NCBI GenBank assembly: GCA_900318205.1
Contig: ONJS01000025.1
Coordinates: 1-41,783 of the forward strand
Direction: 5' to 3'
DNA: 41,783 bases
Source: an uncultured Prevotellaceae bacterium
Lineage (GTDB): Bacteria > Bacteroidota > Bacteroidia > Bacteroidales > Muribaculaceae
Positions 29,746 through 37,478 of this stretch are shown in pieces (the stretch's first letter is position 1; each line of letters starts with the position of its first letter). The position numbers and the translations under genes are program-made. The notes below the pieces were generated by a model that was given only the letters and a program-made list of their open reading frames with translations, was not told the origin of the DNA and searched no databases.

Positions 29746-29831
29746 GTTATCAGTTTTCAGTTGACACCCTCTAATAGATGCCAACTGAAAACTGATAACT
29801 TTAATCTGCCAACTGAAAACTGCCAACTGAA
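29746..29831. repeat. 18-bp inverted repeat plus CCAACTGAAA direct repeats between nrdD and nrdG
   Basis: GTTATCAGTTTTCAGTTG (29746-29763) is perfectly repeated in inverse at 29782-29799 across an 18-base loop. The right arm's CAACTGAAAACTG unit then recurs at 29810-29822, and once more, shortened, at 29824-29830, ending on the nrdG start codon. Confidence 0.9.
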
Positions 29832-30314
29832 ATGCTACGCATCTTACATATCGTTGAGGGCACCAGCGTCGATGGTCCGGGCCTGCGCACGTCAATCTAC
29901 ATGGCGGGCTGCAACCATCATTGCCCCGGCTGCCATAATCCCGCCTCGTGGAATCCGCAGGGTGGGGAAGAACGTTCCCTCGACGAACTGATGCAAGTCA
30001 TAGCCTATAACGAAGCCCCCGTCACCCTCTCGGGCGGCGACCCCCTGCAACAGCCCGACGGCACCCGCGCCCTCATCAGTCGCATCAAGCACGAACTGGG
30101 CTACAACGTCTGGTGCTACACAGGCTACACCTGGGAAGAAATCGTGAATGACCCCAAACTCTTCAAAGTGGTGCAGGAACTTGACGTCCTCGTTGACGGC
30201 CCCTTCAAGATGGCCGAGCGTGACATCTCCCTTCGTTTCCGCGGCAGCCGCAATCAGCGCCTCATCGACGTCCAGCGCACCCTCGACACCGGCGTCCTCA
30301 CCCTCTGGCAATAA
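29832..30314 (+). CDS. nrdG: anaerobic ribonucleotide reductase activating enzyme (radical SAM)
   Basis: A 160-residue radical-SAM activase that cleaves S-adenosylmethionine to put the glycyl radical on NrdD. The 4Fe-4S cysteines are C27, C31 and C34 in GCNHHCPGCHNPASW, with the CX3CX2C spacing of the family. The SAM-binding GGDPL is near residue 69, and DVLVDGPF is near residue 117. The start at 29832 gives the expected N-terminus (MLRILHIVEGTSVDGPGLRT). It directly follows nrdD and must work with it. Whether the repeat stem in the spacer affects its translation is not known. Confidence 0.96.
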   Translation: MLRILHIVEGTSVDGPGLRTSIYMAGCNHHCPGCHNPASWNPQGGEERSLDELMQVIAYNEAPVTLSGGDPLQQPDGTRALISRIKHELGYNVWCYTGYTWEEIVNDPKLFKVVQELDVLVDGPFKMAERDISLRFRGSRNQRLIDVQRTLDTGVLTLWQ

Positions 30315-30350
30315 TTTCCCGTTTCCTCGTCAGTGACCCAATCCTTAGCC

Positions 30351-30384
30351 GTATCAGGTGATAAGTGCCTGATGCGTTATTTTT
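30351..30384 (+). terminator. weak terminator-like hairpin after nrdG
   Basis: ATCAGG (30353-30358) pairs with CCTGAT (30368-30373) and is followed by GCGTTATTTTT. The stem is short. The T-run doubles as a possible -7 element (TATTTTTG, 30378-30385). Confidence 0.4.
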
Positions 30385-30439
30385 GTGCGGCTGTCTTGAA
30401 AAATGTTTTGCTACTTGCTGTCAATCAGATTCTTTTCAC

Positions 30440-30447
30440 TATTTTTG
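30440..30447 (+). promoter_or_regulatory. -7 element for the C10 protease gene
   Basis: TATTTTTG followed by CCCC, 30 bases before the ATG pair at 30478. A second TATTTTTG lies at 30378-30385. Neither has an ideal -33 TTTG. Confidence 0.55.
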
Positions 30448-30477
30448 CCCCTGTTAGGTGATTAAATTGACAAAGAA

Positions 30478-32787
30478 ATGATGGTATTTCCAAGGATAAG
30501 ACACTTTTCATCCCTGTTGCTTCTGTGTTGTTTGGCATTTTCGCTTCACACTGCAGCAAATCCCATCTCGTGGCAGCAGGCGCGGCTGAACGCTCAGGCC
30601 TTTCTCCAGCAGCGTGGAGGCAAATGCATCGCAATGCCCTCGTTGCACTATGTTCCGGCGGTATCGACCACGGCTTGCTATATTTTCAACATCGGGGAAG
30701 ATGAGGGCTACATTGTCGCTGCCGGTGATGACTGCGTTCCTGCCATTCTTGGTTATGCTGATACGGGGGCGGTCGACGTAACTGCCATGCCCGATAACAT
30801 GCGCTGGTGGCTTGACGAATACGACTATCAGATACAGTTCATACGTGAAAAGCGCTACTCCAATCTTCAAGCTCATGAAAAATCACCGGAGCGTCCTGCC
30901 ATTTCCCCGTTGATGACGACTCAATGGAACCAGACCCCTCCATACAACAATGCTTGCCCGCTCGATACCAATGGAAAACGTTGTGTAACCGGCTGTGTGG
31001 CAACGGCGATGGCCCAAGTGCTGTATTACCACCATGCCCGTTCGGTGACGCAGACCACTCACGAGATACCTGCTTATGTGACTGACCGTGGTGTGAGCGT
31101 CGCAGCGGTTCCTGCGGGCTCTTTTATCGATTGGGACAACATGGTGGACAAGTATGGCCGCAATGTGGAAACCACCGATGAGCAGGATGCTGCGGTGGCC
31201 AATCTGATGATGTATTGCGGCACTGCCGTCCAGATGCAATATACCTCTGGCTCATCAGGCGCGATAACGTCTCATGTGGCGCCAGCGATGGTTGCCTTTT
31301 TCAACTATAGTTCTAAAACTAAAGCCTGGAGTCGGGATGATTGCGGCTTGTCTGATGAAGAATGGGAGTCTCTTATCTACAATGAGCTGAGCAACTCGCG
31401 TCCGGTGGTGTATAGCGGGTGGACCAAATACAACGCTGGCCATGCGTTTGTCTGCGACGGCTATGATGGTGAAGGGTTCTACCACTTCAACTGGGGGTGG
31501 GGAAGCGCTGGTGCCTATTATCGGCTGTCGGCAATCGATTCGGTTGATGCGTCGCTCATCCACTACAACCGTTATCAGGAAGCCATCATCAATGCAGAAC
31601 CTCGGTCGATAATGCCATCGTCTGACGCTGGCGTCCCGTTTGCTGATCCCGTCACCCGTGCACTGTGCCTGCAGGCAGCCGATGCCGACGATGACGGTAC
31701 GCTGACGATGGATGAGGCCGAGGCGGTCACGACGATGGGACCCTTCGACGGGGCTTCGATGTCGTCATTTGATGAATTCAGTTATTTCAAGGGCGTAACA
31801 TCTTTGGGTTTCAGGATGTTCTATGACTGCGAAAATATGGAAAGCATCATTCTGCACGACCGTGTCACGTCGATCGGAGAGAATGCGTTCAACAATTGCC
31901 GCAGCCTCAAGGAAATCTCTATCCCCAGCTCGGTGACCAGCATTGGCAATCATGCGTTTTTGGGTTGTAGCAGCATGAAACGTTTCTTTTGGAATGTCAG
32001 GAGTTGTCTCCCCGCTGTAGGCGGCATTGTCCCTGGCGCTGTCGAATGGCTGACGTTAGGGGATAGTGTCCAAGTGGTGCCCAGCAGCTTTGCCAGGAGC
32101 ACAGGAGTAAAGCATCTGGTCATCGGCCAAAACGTCACCATGATTAATTCTTACGCCTTCTATCAATGTGCGGGACTGAAAAAGGTAGTTATTCCCGATG
32201 CCGTCACTTCTGTTGCCCAGTGGGCGTTCTATGAGAACACTGGACTGGAAGAGTTGACCCTCGGCAAATCCCTCACCAACATCGGCAATAATGCTTTCGG
32301 CTTGTGTACAAGTCTGACGCGTGTCTCCATTCCTGACTCTGTCACAAAGGTTGGGATGAGTGCCTTCAAGGGATGTACCAGGTTGAGGAGTCTCGTCATC
32401 GGTAGGTCGGTTACCTCCATCAATGGATCGGCGTTTGCCGGTTGCGACAGTCTGAAGGTCGTTACCTGTCTCGTGAAAGAGCCGATTAATATCAAGGACA
32501 ATGTGTTTAATAATCTTTATGACGGGGTAATTCTCAGGGTCCCTGCCGATGCGGTGGAGGCCTATAAGGCGGCAACCCCATGGAACCGATTCTCTGAAAT
32601 TGTGGCGATTGACCCTGCTGATGGCGACGTGAACCTCGATGGCATGACAAATATCAACGATGTCACCGACCTGATTGACCAAATCTTGAAAAACGGCTCC
32701 TCGGAGTACAGCGACATTGATGGTGACGGCAGGGTCGCTGTCGCCGACGTGACTGCACTGCTCAACATCCTGTTGATCGGCGATTAG
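30478..32787 (+). CDS. secreted C10-family (streptopain-like) cysteine protease with LRR and dockerin
   Basis: A 769-residue protein with an N-terminal signal segment (HFSSLLLLCCLAFSLHTAA). An inhibitory-type propeptide follows (about residues 28-135, with YIFNIGEDEGYIVAAGDD and PAILGYADTG). The protease domain has catalytic C173 in GCVATAMAQVL, H322 in AGHAFVCDGYDG and the N338-W339 pair in FNWGWG. These match the peptidase C10 family (streptopain, Prevotella interpain). After an EF-hand-like DADDDGTLTMDEAE come BspA-type leucine-rich repeats (about residues 430-710, for example VTSIGENAFNNCRSLKEISI). Two dockerin-like repeats end the protein. It is probably a secreted or surface protease with a binding tail. 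Unrelated to nrdDG upstream. Confidence 0.9.
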   Translation: MMVFPRIRHFSSLLLLCCLAFSLHTAANPISWQQARLNAQAFLQQRGGKCIAMPSLHYVPAVSTTACYIFNIGEDEGYIVAAGDDCVPAILGYADTGAVDVTAMPDNMRWWLDEYDYQIQFIREKRYSNLQAHEKSPERPAISPLMTTQWNQTPPYNNACPLDTNGKRCVTGCVATAMAQVLYYHHARSVTQTTHEIPAYVTDRGVSVAAVPAGSFIDWDNMVDKYGRNVETTDEQDAAVANLMMYCGTAVQMQYTSGSSGAITSHVAPAMVAFFNYSSKTKAWSRDDCGLSDEEWESLIYNELSNSRPVVYSGWTKYNAGHAFVCDGYDGEGFYHFNWGWGSAGAYYRLSAIDSVDASLIHYNRYQEAIINAEPRSIMPSSDAGVPFADPVTRALCLQAADADDDGTLTMDEAEAVTTMGPFDGASMSSFDEFSYFKGVTSLGFRMFYDCENMESIILHDRVTSIGENAFNNCRSLKEISIPSSVTSIGNHAFLGCSSMKRFFWNVRSCLPAVGGIVPGAVEWLTLGDSVQVVPSSFARSTGVKHLVIGQNVTMINSYAFYQCAGLKKVVIPDAVTSVAQWAFYENTGLEELTLGKSLTNIGNNAFGLCTSLTRVSIPDSVTKVGMSAFKGCTRLRSLVIGRSVTSINGSAFAGCDSLKVVTCLVKEPINIKDNVFNNLYDGVILRVPADAVEAYKAATPWNRFSEIVAIDPADGDVNLDGMTNINDVTDLIDQILKNGSSEYSDIDGDGRVAVADVTALLNILLIGD

Positions 32788-32799
32788 GGCAATAAAAAG

Positions 32800-32857
32800 A
32801 CAACTGTAATAACAAGCGCGACATGATATATTCTGTCGTTCAAGCTATTACGGTTGT
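32800..32857 (+). terminator. nested hairpin after the protease gene
   Basis: ACAACTGTAATA (32800-32811) pairs with TATTACGGTTGT (32846-32857) with one G-T pair. CGACA/TGTCG pair again inside. It is followed by TCTTAA rather than a proper T-run, so its strength as a terminator is uncertain. Confidence 0.5.
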
Positions 32858-32937
32858 TCTTAAATGGAAAGGATGCGGATGCCGTTGTATTTATGGTCTT
32901 CCTTTTCTCGTTGCCGCTACAAAATCATCATTTTGTA

Positions 32938-32967
32938 TTGTCGTATCAAGAATTAGTTGTACCTTTG
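32938..32967 (+). promoter_or_regulatory. promoter of the second B12 riboswitch transcript
   Basis: TTG at 32938-32940, 19 bases, TACCTTTG at 32960-32967. The predicted start is about ten bases before P1 of the aptamer. Confidence 0.75.
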
Positions 32968-32982
32968 CAGTAACAAATTGAA

Positions 32983-33190
32983 CGTGTTGAGGTTCAGCCC
33001 TATTTATAAAGGTAGGGCGGATGAAAAGGGAACCAGGTGCAACTCCTGGACAGTACCCGCTGCTGTAACTCCCCGCAACACATCGCGCGGCACGCATGCC
33101 ACTGGTTGCATACAATCCAACTTGTCTGCATCATCACCGGGAAGGCGCCGACGTCGATGGGGGAGAAGTCAGAAGACCTGCCTCCACACG
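32983..33190 (+). ncRNA. cobalamin riboswitch 2
   Basis: B12 box core GTCAGAAGACCTGCC at 33168-33182, the same 15 bases as in riboswitch 1. Upstream are AAAAGGGAACCAGGTGCAAC, the self-pairing CCAGG/CCTGG, and CCGCTGCTGTAACTCCCCGC. Later comes GGGAAGGCGCCGACG. P1 can form between CGTGTTGAGG (32983-32992) and CCTCCACACG (33181-33190) with one mismatch. The next gene starts 157 bases beyond. A 6-bp hairpin (TTCACA/TGTGAA, 33310-33327) is near its ATG, so the expression platform differs from riboswitch 1. Confidence 0.95.
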
Positions 33191-33347
33191 GCCATTTATT
33201 GTGGTTCACGCGGCATTTGAACCCTGGCGAAGTAAGATGATGCAGAGTGCAATCTGCCCATTTTCCTGAAGTCTTCCTGGCCACTGCCAGCTTCCAACGT
33301 GTCGCTTGATTCACAACAGGATGTGAAACAAACAAACGCAATGTGAT

Positions 33348-35921
33348 ATGAAGAAATCATTACTTGCTTTAACCGCTGTGGTGGCTTTGTCGGCTAGCGC
33401 TGGCAATTCGCCCTACATTGCCCATGTGTATGACTTCATGCCAGCTCCGGGCCAGTTCGTTAACGTATTCCCGGCCTACAAGCCTGGTTACACCCAGGAT
33501 AGCATCAATGCCCAACTCGAGACTGCTCTTTGCGGCAAGTTGGGCGGCTCTGTCAGCTTGGGCAGTTATGGCGGCTACATCGTTTTCGGCTTTGACCATC
33601 CTGTGGTCAACAAGCACGGCTATGACGTGAAAATTTATGGCAACGCCATGCAGAGTGCTGCTGTCGCCGACATGGCTGGCGGCAGCTGCGAGCCTGGCAT
33701 CATCATGGTGGGCGTGGATATGGACGGCGACGGTGTGCCCAGCGACGGCGACAAGTGGTATGAAATTAAGGGAAATGACTACGACCGCTCTCAGCACAAC
33801 TTTGAGGTAACCTATTATAAGCCTGACGAAGACAAGGTGCGTGTACCTCATGCCAACTGGCGATTCATCAGCGATGTCGAGTACGTCCGCTGGACCAGCA
33901 ACGACCAGAATCCTGACAGTACCAGCGGCTATGTGTGGCGCAATACCTTCCACACCCAGCCCTACTGGCCCCTGTGGATTGAGGACACGGTACTCACCTT
34001 CCGTGGCACGAAGTTGCCCAACACGTCTATCGACATGAGCAATGGCAATGGTAACAACTGGTTCCAGCCATTCTTCGGCGAGGGCTATGTGGATAATCTC
34101 CCCAACGGCCAGGAGCCTGGTTTCATGATTGATTGGGCGATCGACGAGGATGGACGACCTGCCAATCTCGACCACATTGATTTCATCAAGGTCTATAGCG
34201 CTCAGTTGGACTACTGCGGCTGGCTCGGTGAGGTATCAACCGAGGTGTGCGGTGCCGAGGATCTGCACCCTGATGCCGAGGGCGACGAACCCGGCCCCGG
34301 TCCTGATGATTTCACTTTCACCAATGGCATCATCTTCATTAACGAGGATCGTTACGGTCCCAACCAGGGTTCGATCAATTATTATAACTACGACTACGAT
34401 GAGATGGAGTATAATGTCTATGCTTTTGTGAACCCCGACACCAAGTTGGGCGTGACCACGCAGTATGGACAAATCTTTGGAGATAAGCTGTTTGTCGTCA
34501 GCAAGCAGGCCAATGGCAATGAGGCCTCAGGTAGCACCGTCGGATCGCGTTTGGCTGTGCTTGATGCTGCGACGCTCAAGCAGCAGGGCAGCATCCTGCG
34601 CTTCGGTGAATCTCCCGATAGCGTCTATGACGGCCGAGCCTATTGTGGAGTAACTGCCGACAAGGGATACGTTTCGACCAGCGCTGGCATCTTCGTCATT
34701 GACGTGCCCACGATGAGTGTTACGGGCGCTATCGACGGCACCATGTCGAGTGCCAAGGGCGATTACAACAGTCTCTATCGTGACCAGTGCGGCGATATGG
34801 TGCGCTTTGGCCAGTATGTGTTTGCCGTGCAGCAGGGCAAGGGACTCCACGTGATTGCTCCCGCTACCGATGCGCTCGTCACCACCTTGCCGTTCCCCAA
34901 CATTGTCACGGTCTTTGTCACCGCTGGTGGCAATCTTTATGTGGCTAATAACTCCCGCGAGATCTACGACTACAGCGGTGGACCCTACGAGGCCAACTTC
35001 ACTCGCATCGATCCTGTGACCCTGGAGGCAATGGAAGTACACGAACTGGGGGATATGCACGGTGCGATGAGTTCATGGGGTGCTTGGCGTGCATGCATGG
35101 TCTGCGCCGATCCTGTGAATGAACGCGTTTATTTCAACTACGACGAGTTCCAGAACTACATCAGTTGCTATGACTTCACAACCAGGCAGTTCATTGACCA
35201 TCTGATAGACCTGCCCGAGGCAGTGGAAATCAACTGGGACGGTACCCGCAACCATCAGGGACTCTATGCTTCGGCGCTGAGTTTCGATCCCCACACGGGA
35301 GATCTCGTGGTACAGACCCTTGAGGCAGCACCGATGTATGCTTACCAGATTTTCAATCACAACTGGGTGCTCTTCTATGATGCCAATACGCTGGAACTCA
35401 AGCGTCAGGTGCGCCTGCAGGATGCCTATTGGTTCCCTGCCATGGCCGTCTATCCTGACGTGAGTGACCCGATGTTGTTCATGGCCGACGCGCAACTGGT
35501 ACAGGGTGAAACCTGCACGATAGATATGATAGGTGCCGTGAACGATCCTGACAACAGGTCGGCTCTGGCTGTAACTACGGCGACGAGTGCTGACCCGCAG
35601 GTTGCCCGTGCCTGGGTGAGTGGGCTTGACCTCCACATCGAGGCGCTGTCTCCTGGCCAGACCACCGTCAATGTCATTGCCGACAGTAACGGCCGCCTGG
35701 CAACGGCATCATTCACCGTAGTCGTTAATCAGGCACTCAGGGGAGATGTCAATATGGACGGCAAGGTGAATATCGCCGATGTTACTGATTTGATCAACTA
35801 TCTGTTGAGTGACAATGCCGAAGGTCTCAACCTTTGGGCTGCCGACGTTGACGCTAGCGGTAACATCAACATCTCGGATGTTACTACGCTCATCAATAAT
35901 CTGCTATCTGGACAAATCTGA
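33348..35921 (+). CDS. fusion of PAPGQFVN domain, BtuG-like propeller, Ig-like domain and dockerin
   Basis: An 857-residue secreted protein directly controlled by riboswitch 2. It has a signal peptide (MKKSLLALTAVVALSASA) with no lipobox. Residues about 20-305 match the whole PAPGQFVN domain of the gene at 15019 (MPAPGQFVNVFP, GSYGGYIVFGFDHPV, VDMDGDGVPSDGDKWYE, RWTSNDQNPDSTSGY, HIDFIKVYSAQ). A Pro/Gly/Asp linker follows (near 306-320). Residues about 320-700 are a propeller of the same DUF5074/YncE kind as the BtuG-like gene (QGSINYYNYDYDEMEYNVYA, YGQIFGDKLFVVSKQ, GRAYCGVTADKGYVSTSAGI). An Ig-like domain is at about 705-793, then a dockerin-like pair. It joins in one chain two proteins encoded separately in the first B12 operon. 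Cobamide binding is inferred. Confidence 0.85.
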   Translation: MKKSLLALTAVVALSASAGNSPYIAHVYDFMPAPGQFVNVFPAYKPGYTQDSINAQLETALCGKLGGSVSLGSYGGYIVFGFDHPVVNKHGYDVKIYGNAMQSAAVADMAGGSCEPGIIMVGVDMDGDGVPSDGDKWYEIKGNDYDRSQHNFEVTYYKPDEDKVRVPHANWRFISDVEYVRWTSNDQNPDSTSGYVWRNTFHTQPYWPLWIEDTVLTFRGTKLPNTSIDMSNGNGNNWFQPFFGEGYVDNLPNGQEPGFMIDWAIDEDGRPANLDHIDFIKVYSAQLDYCGWLGEVSTEVCGAEDLHPDAEGDEPGPGPDDFTFTNGIIFINEDRYGPNQGSINYYNYDYDEMEYNVYAFVNPDTKLGVTTQYGQIFGDKLFVVSKQANGNEASGSTVGSRLAVLDAATLKQQGSILRFGESPDSVYDGRAYCGVTADKGYVSTSAGIFVIDVPTMSVTGAIDGTMSSAKGDYNSLYRDQCGDMVRFGQYVFAVQQGKGLHVIAPATDALVTTLPFPNIVTVFVTAGGNLYVANNSREIYDYSGGPYEANFTRIDPVTLEAMEVHELGDMHGAMSSWGAWRACMVCADPVNERVYFNYDEFQNYISCYDFTTRQFIDHLIDLPEAVEINWDGTRNHQGLYASALSFDPHTGDLVVQTLEAAPMYAYQIFNHNWVLFYDANTLELKRQVRLQDAYWFPAMAVYPDVSDPMLFMADAQLVQGETCTIDMIGAVNDPDNRSALAVTTATSADPQVARAWVSGLDLHIEALSPGQTTVNVIADSNGRLATASFTVVVNQALRGDVNMDGKVNIADVTDLINYLLSDNAEGLNLWAADVDASGNINISDVTTLINNLLSGQI

Positions 35922-35953
35922 TATATGTTTAACTTTTAAAATTCTATTAAGAC

Positions 35954-37228
35954 ATGAAGAAATTTTTTACTTTAGCAGCAAGTGCTCTGATGGCTTCGGC
36001 CGCTTGGGCAGGTGTGATTACACTTGACATGAACAAGCCCATCAATCCTGCAACGATTGAATATGGCGCTAACAACGTCTGGACCGAGTGCTACAACGAT
36101 GTGAATTATACTTGGCTCGAATTTGGTGCCGAGAGCGGTGAGTTCATGCTCTCGCACCTCATCGACGGTGAGGGCGCCTCTTGGGGTGGCTATTACTGGG
36201 ACGGTTTCACCCCCGCTATCGGTGGTGACCAGACTGACTACGGCCAGGCAGGTAGCGGCGCTGGATGGACCACTATGTTTGGTGGCTGCATGGCTGGTGG
36301 CGGTTGTGTCATCAATGCCGACGGCTCGGTGACTGCCGATCCCGCACAGCCCTATTTTGTGGCTTATTATAGCAGTTGGGCTTTTGAGGGTCCCAGCAAC
36401 CAGGTCATTTATGTGGACAAGGATGGTAACACAACCTTTGAGCCCGTTGGCGTTTATGTCTGCAATCATCCCTGGCCCTATTATGGCTGCGAGCATGGTG
36501 ACGCTTCCGGCAGGGCCTTTGCCGAGGGTGACTACTTTGAGTTGATCGCTCATGGTGTTGCTGCCGATGGCTCTGAGACTACCGCCAGCATCAACCTGGT
36601 AGAATTTACCAATGGTGAGCTCAAGGCTCTCAATGACTGGACTTTCTTTGATCTGTCCAGCCTGGGCGAGGTAGAGTCGGTTTACTTTACTATGAACTCT
36701 ACCGATGTCGGTGACTATGGTATGAACACTGCAGCCTATTTCTGCATGGACAAGTTCCAGGTGAAGGGTGAGGATGAGCCTGTTACTCCTCCCGTTGATC
36801 CCACCGAGAAGACCGGTGCTCCCGTCTTCAACGGCTACACCACCGACGGTATCCACGCTTACTTTGTAGAGATCAATCCCACCGATGAGGGCAGCGTTAT
36901 CTACTACCGCATCCTTTATCCCGGTGCTGAGGACTACACTGAGTGGGCGGTTTATGAGGAGCACTTGGCCTTTGAGGGTGACGGTAAGCACCGCGTTGAG
37001 GCTTATGCCGTAACTCCCGGTAAGCTCCCCAGCGAGCAGATTGCTTATGAGTTCGTTGTTGAGCCCGAGCCTCTCACCGGCATCAGCGAGATGATGAATG
37101 GCAAGACCGTTGCTGGCGTACGCTACTTCAACCTGGCTGGCCAGGAAATAACCGAGGCTAACGGCATGACCATCGTCGTTACCACCTACACCGACGGCAC
37201 CACCAGCGCCGTTAAGGTAATCAAGTGA
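35954..37228 (+). CDS. secreted DUF4465-domain protein with shared C-terminal cassette (B12 operon)
   Basis: A 424-residue protein, 32 bases after the fusion gene with no terminator between, so it should be under riboswitch 2. The signal peptide (MKKFFTLAASALMASAAWA) copies those of the genes at 23107 and 24404. Residues about 20-275 fit DUF4465 (SWGGYYWDGFTPAIGGDQTD, YVCNHPWPYYG, FAEGDYFELIAHG, NDWTFFDLSSLGEVESVYFT, GMNTAAYFCMDKFQV). The 143-residue cassette follows from residue 282, with the chitobiase-like domain and T9SS-like tail (GVRYFNLAGQEITEANGM). DUF4465 has no firmly known function. Its place here suggests a surface role in cobamide acquisition. Confidence 0.8.
   Translation: MKKFFTLAASALMASAAWAGVITLDMNKPINPATIEYGANNVWTECYNDVNYTWLEFGAESGEFMLSHLIDGEGASWGGYYWDGFTPAIGGDQTDYGQAGSGAGWTTMFGGCMAGGGCVINADGSVTADPAQPYFVAYYSSWAFEGPSNQVIYVDKDGNTTFEPVGVYVCNHPWPYYGCEHGDASGRAFAEGDYFELIAHGVAADGSETTASINLVEFTNGELKALNDWTFFDLSSLGEVESVYFTMNSTDVGDYGMNTAAYFCMDKFQVKGEDEPVTPPVDPTEKTGAPVFNGYTTDGIHAYFVEINPTDEGSVIYYRILYPGAEDYTEWAVYEEHLAFEGDGKHRVEAYAVTPGKLPSEQIAYEFVVEPEPLTGISEMMNGKTVAGVRYFNLAGQEITEANGMTIVVTTYTDGTTSAVKVIK
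36797..37228 (+). repeat. shared 432-nt C-terminal cassette, copy 4
   Basis: Again exactly 432 nt and in the same phase, but attached to an unrelated DUF4465 core and over 11 kb away from copies 1-3. It begins DPTEKTGAPVFNGYTTDGIH. Confidence 0.9.
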
Positions 37229-37262
37229 TAAGAAATAGTAGTATATAGTAACCTGATGTGAG

Positions 37263-37315
37263 GAAGTGCGTCCCCTCGGCAGTGATGCCGTAAGGACGCA
37301 CTTCTGTTATTGTTT
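37263..37315 (+). terminator. intrinsic terminator of the second B12 operon
   Basis: GAAGTGCGTCC (37263-37273) pairs perfectly with GGACGCACTTC (37294-37304), with CGGCA/TGCCG stacked inside, followed by TGTTATTGTTTT. Confidence 0.9.
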
Positions 37316-37440
37316 TCCAGACCATTATGCTGTGCTACCGAAAACAATAGTTTTATTCCTACATTAATAATATATTATTAAAAGATGTGTACAGTCAAAA
37401 AAACTCATTTGGTGATATGCGTTATTTCGATTTATTGAAT

Positions 37441-37448
37441 TACCTTTG
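37441..37448 (+). promoter_or_regulatory. -7 element of topA
   Basis: TACCTTTG followed by CAG, 30 bases before the ATG at 37479. No clear -33 TTTG at normal spacing. Confidence 0.65.
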
Positions 37449-37478
37449 CAGCCGATTTTCAAAAATAGTTCACACAAT

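Noticed and set aside
29746-29799. invertible promoter or phase-variation switch between nrdD and nrdG
   Set aside because: The loop is only 18 bases, it contains no promoter, and no invertase is nearby.
32957-33240. short frames on both strands across the second riboswitch
   Set aside because: The stretch is fully explained as a cobalamin aptamer with P1 pairing and the B12 box.
15019-35921. cellulosome operon, suggested by the many dockerins
   Set aside because: No cohesin, scaffoldin or glycoside hydrolase is in the window; the dockerin ends sit on B12, protease and unknown proteins.
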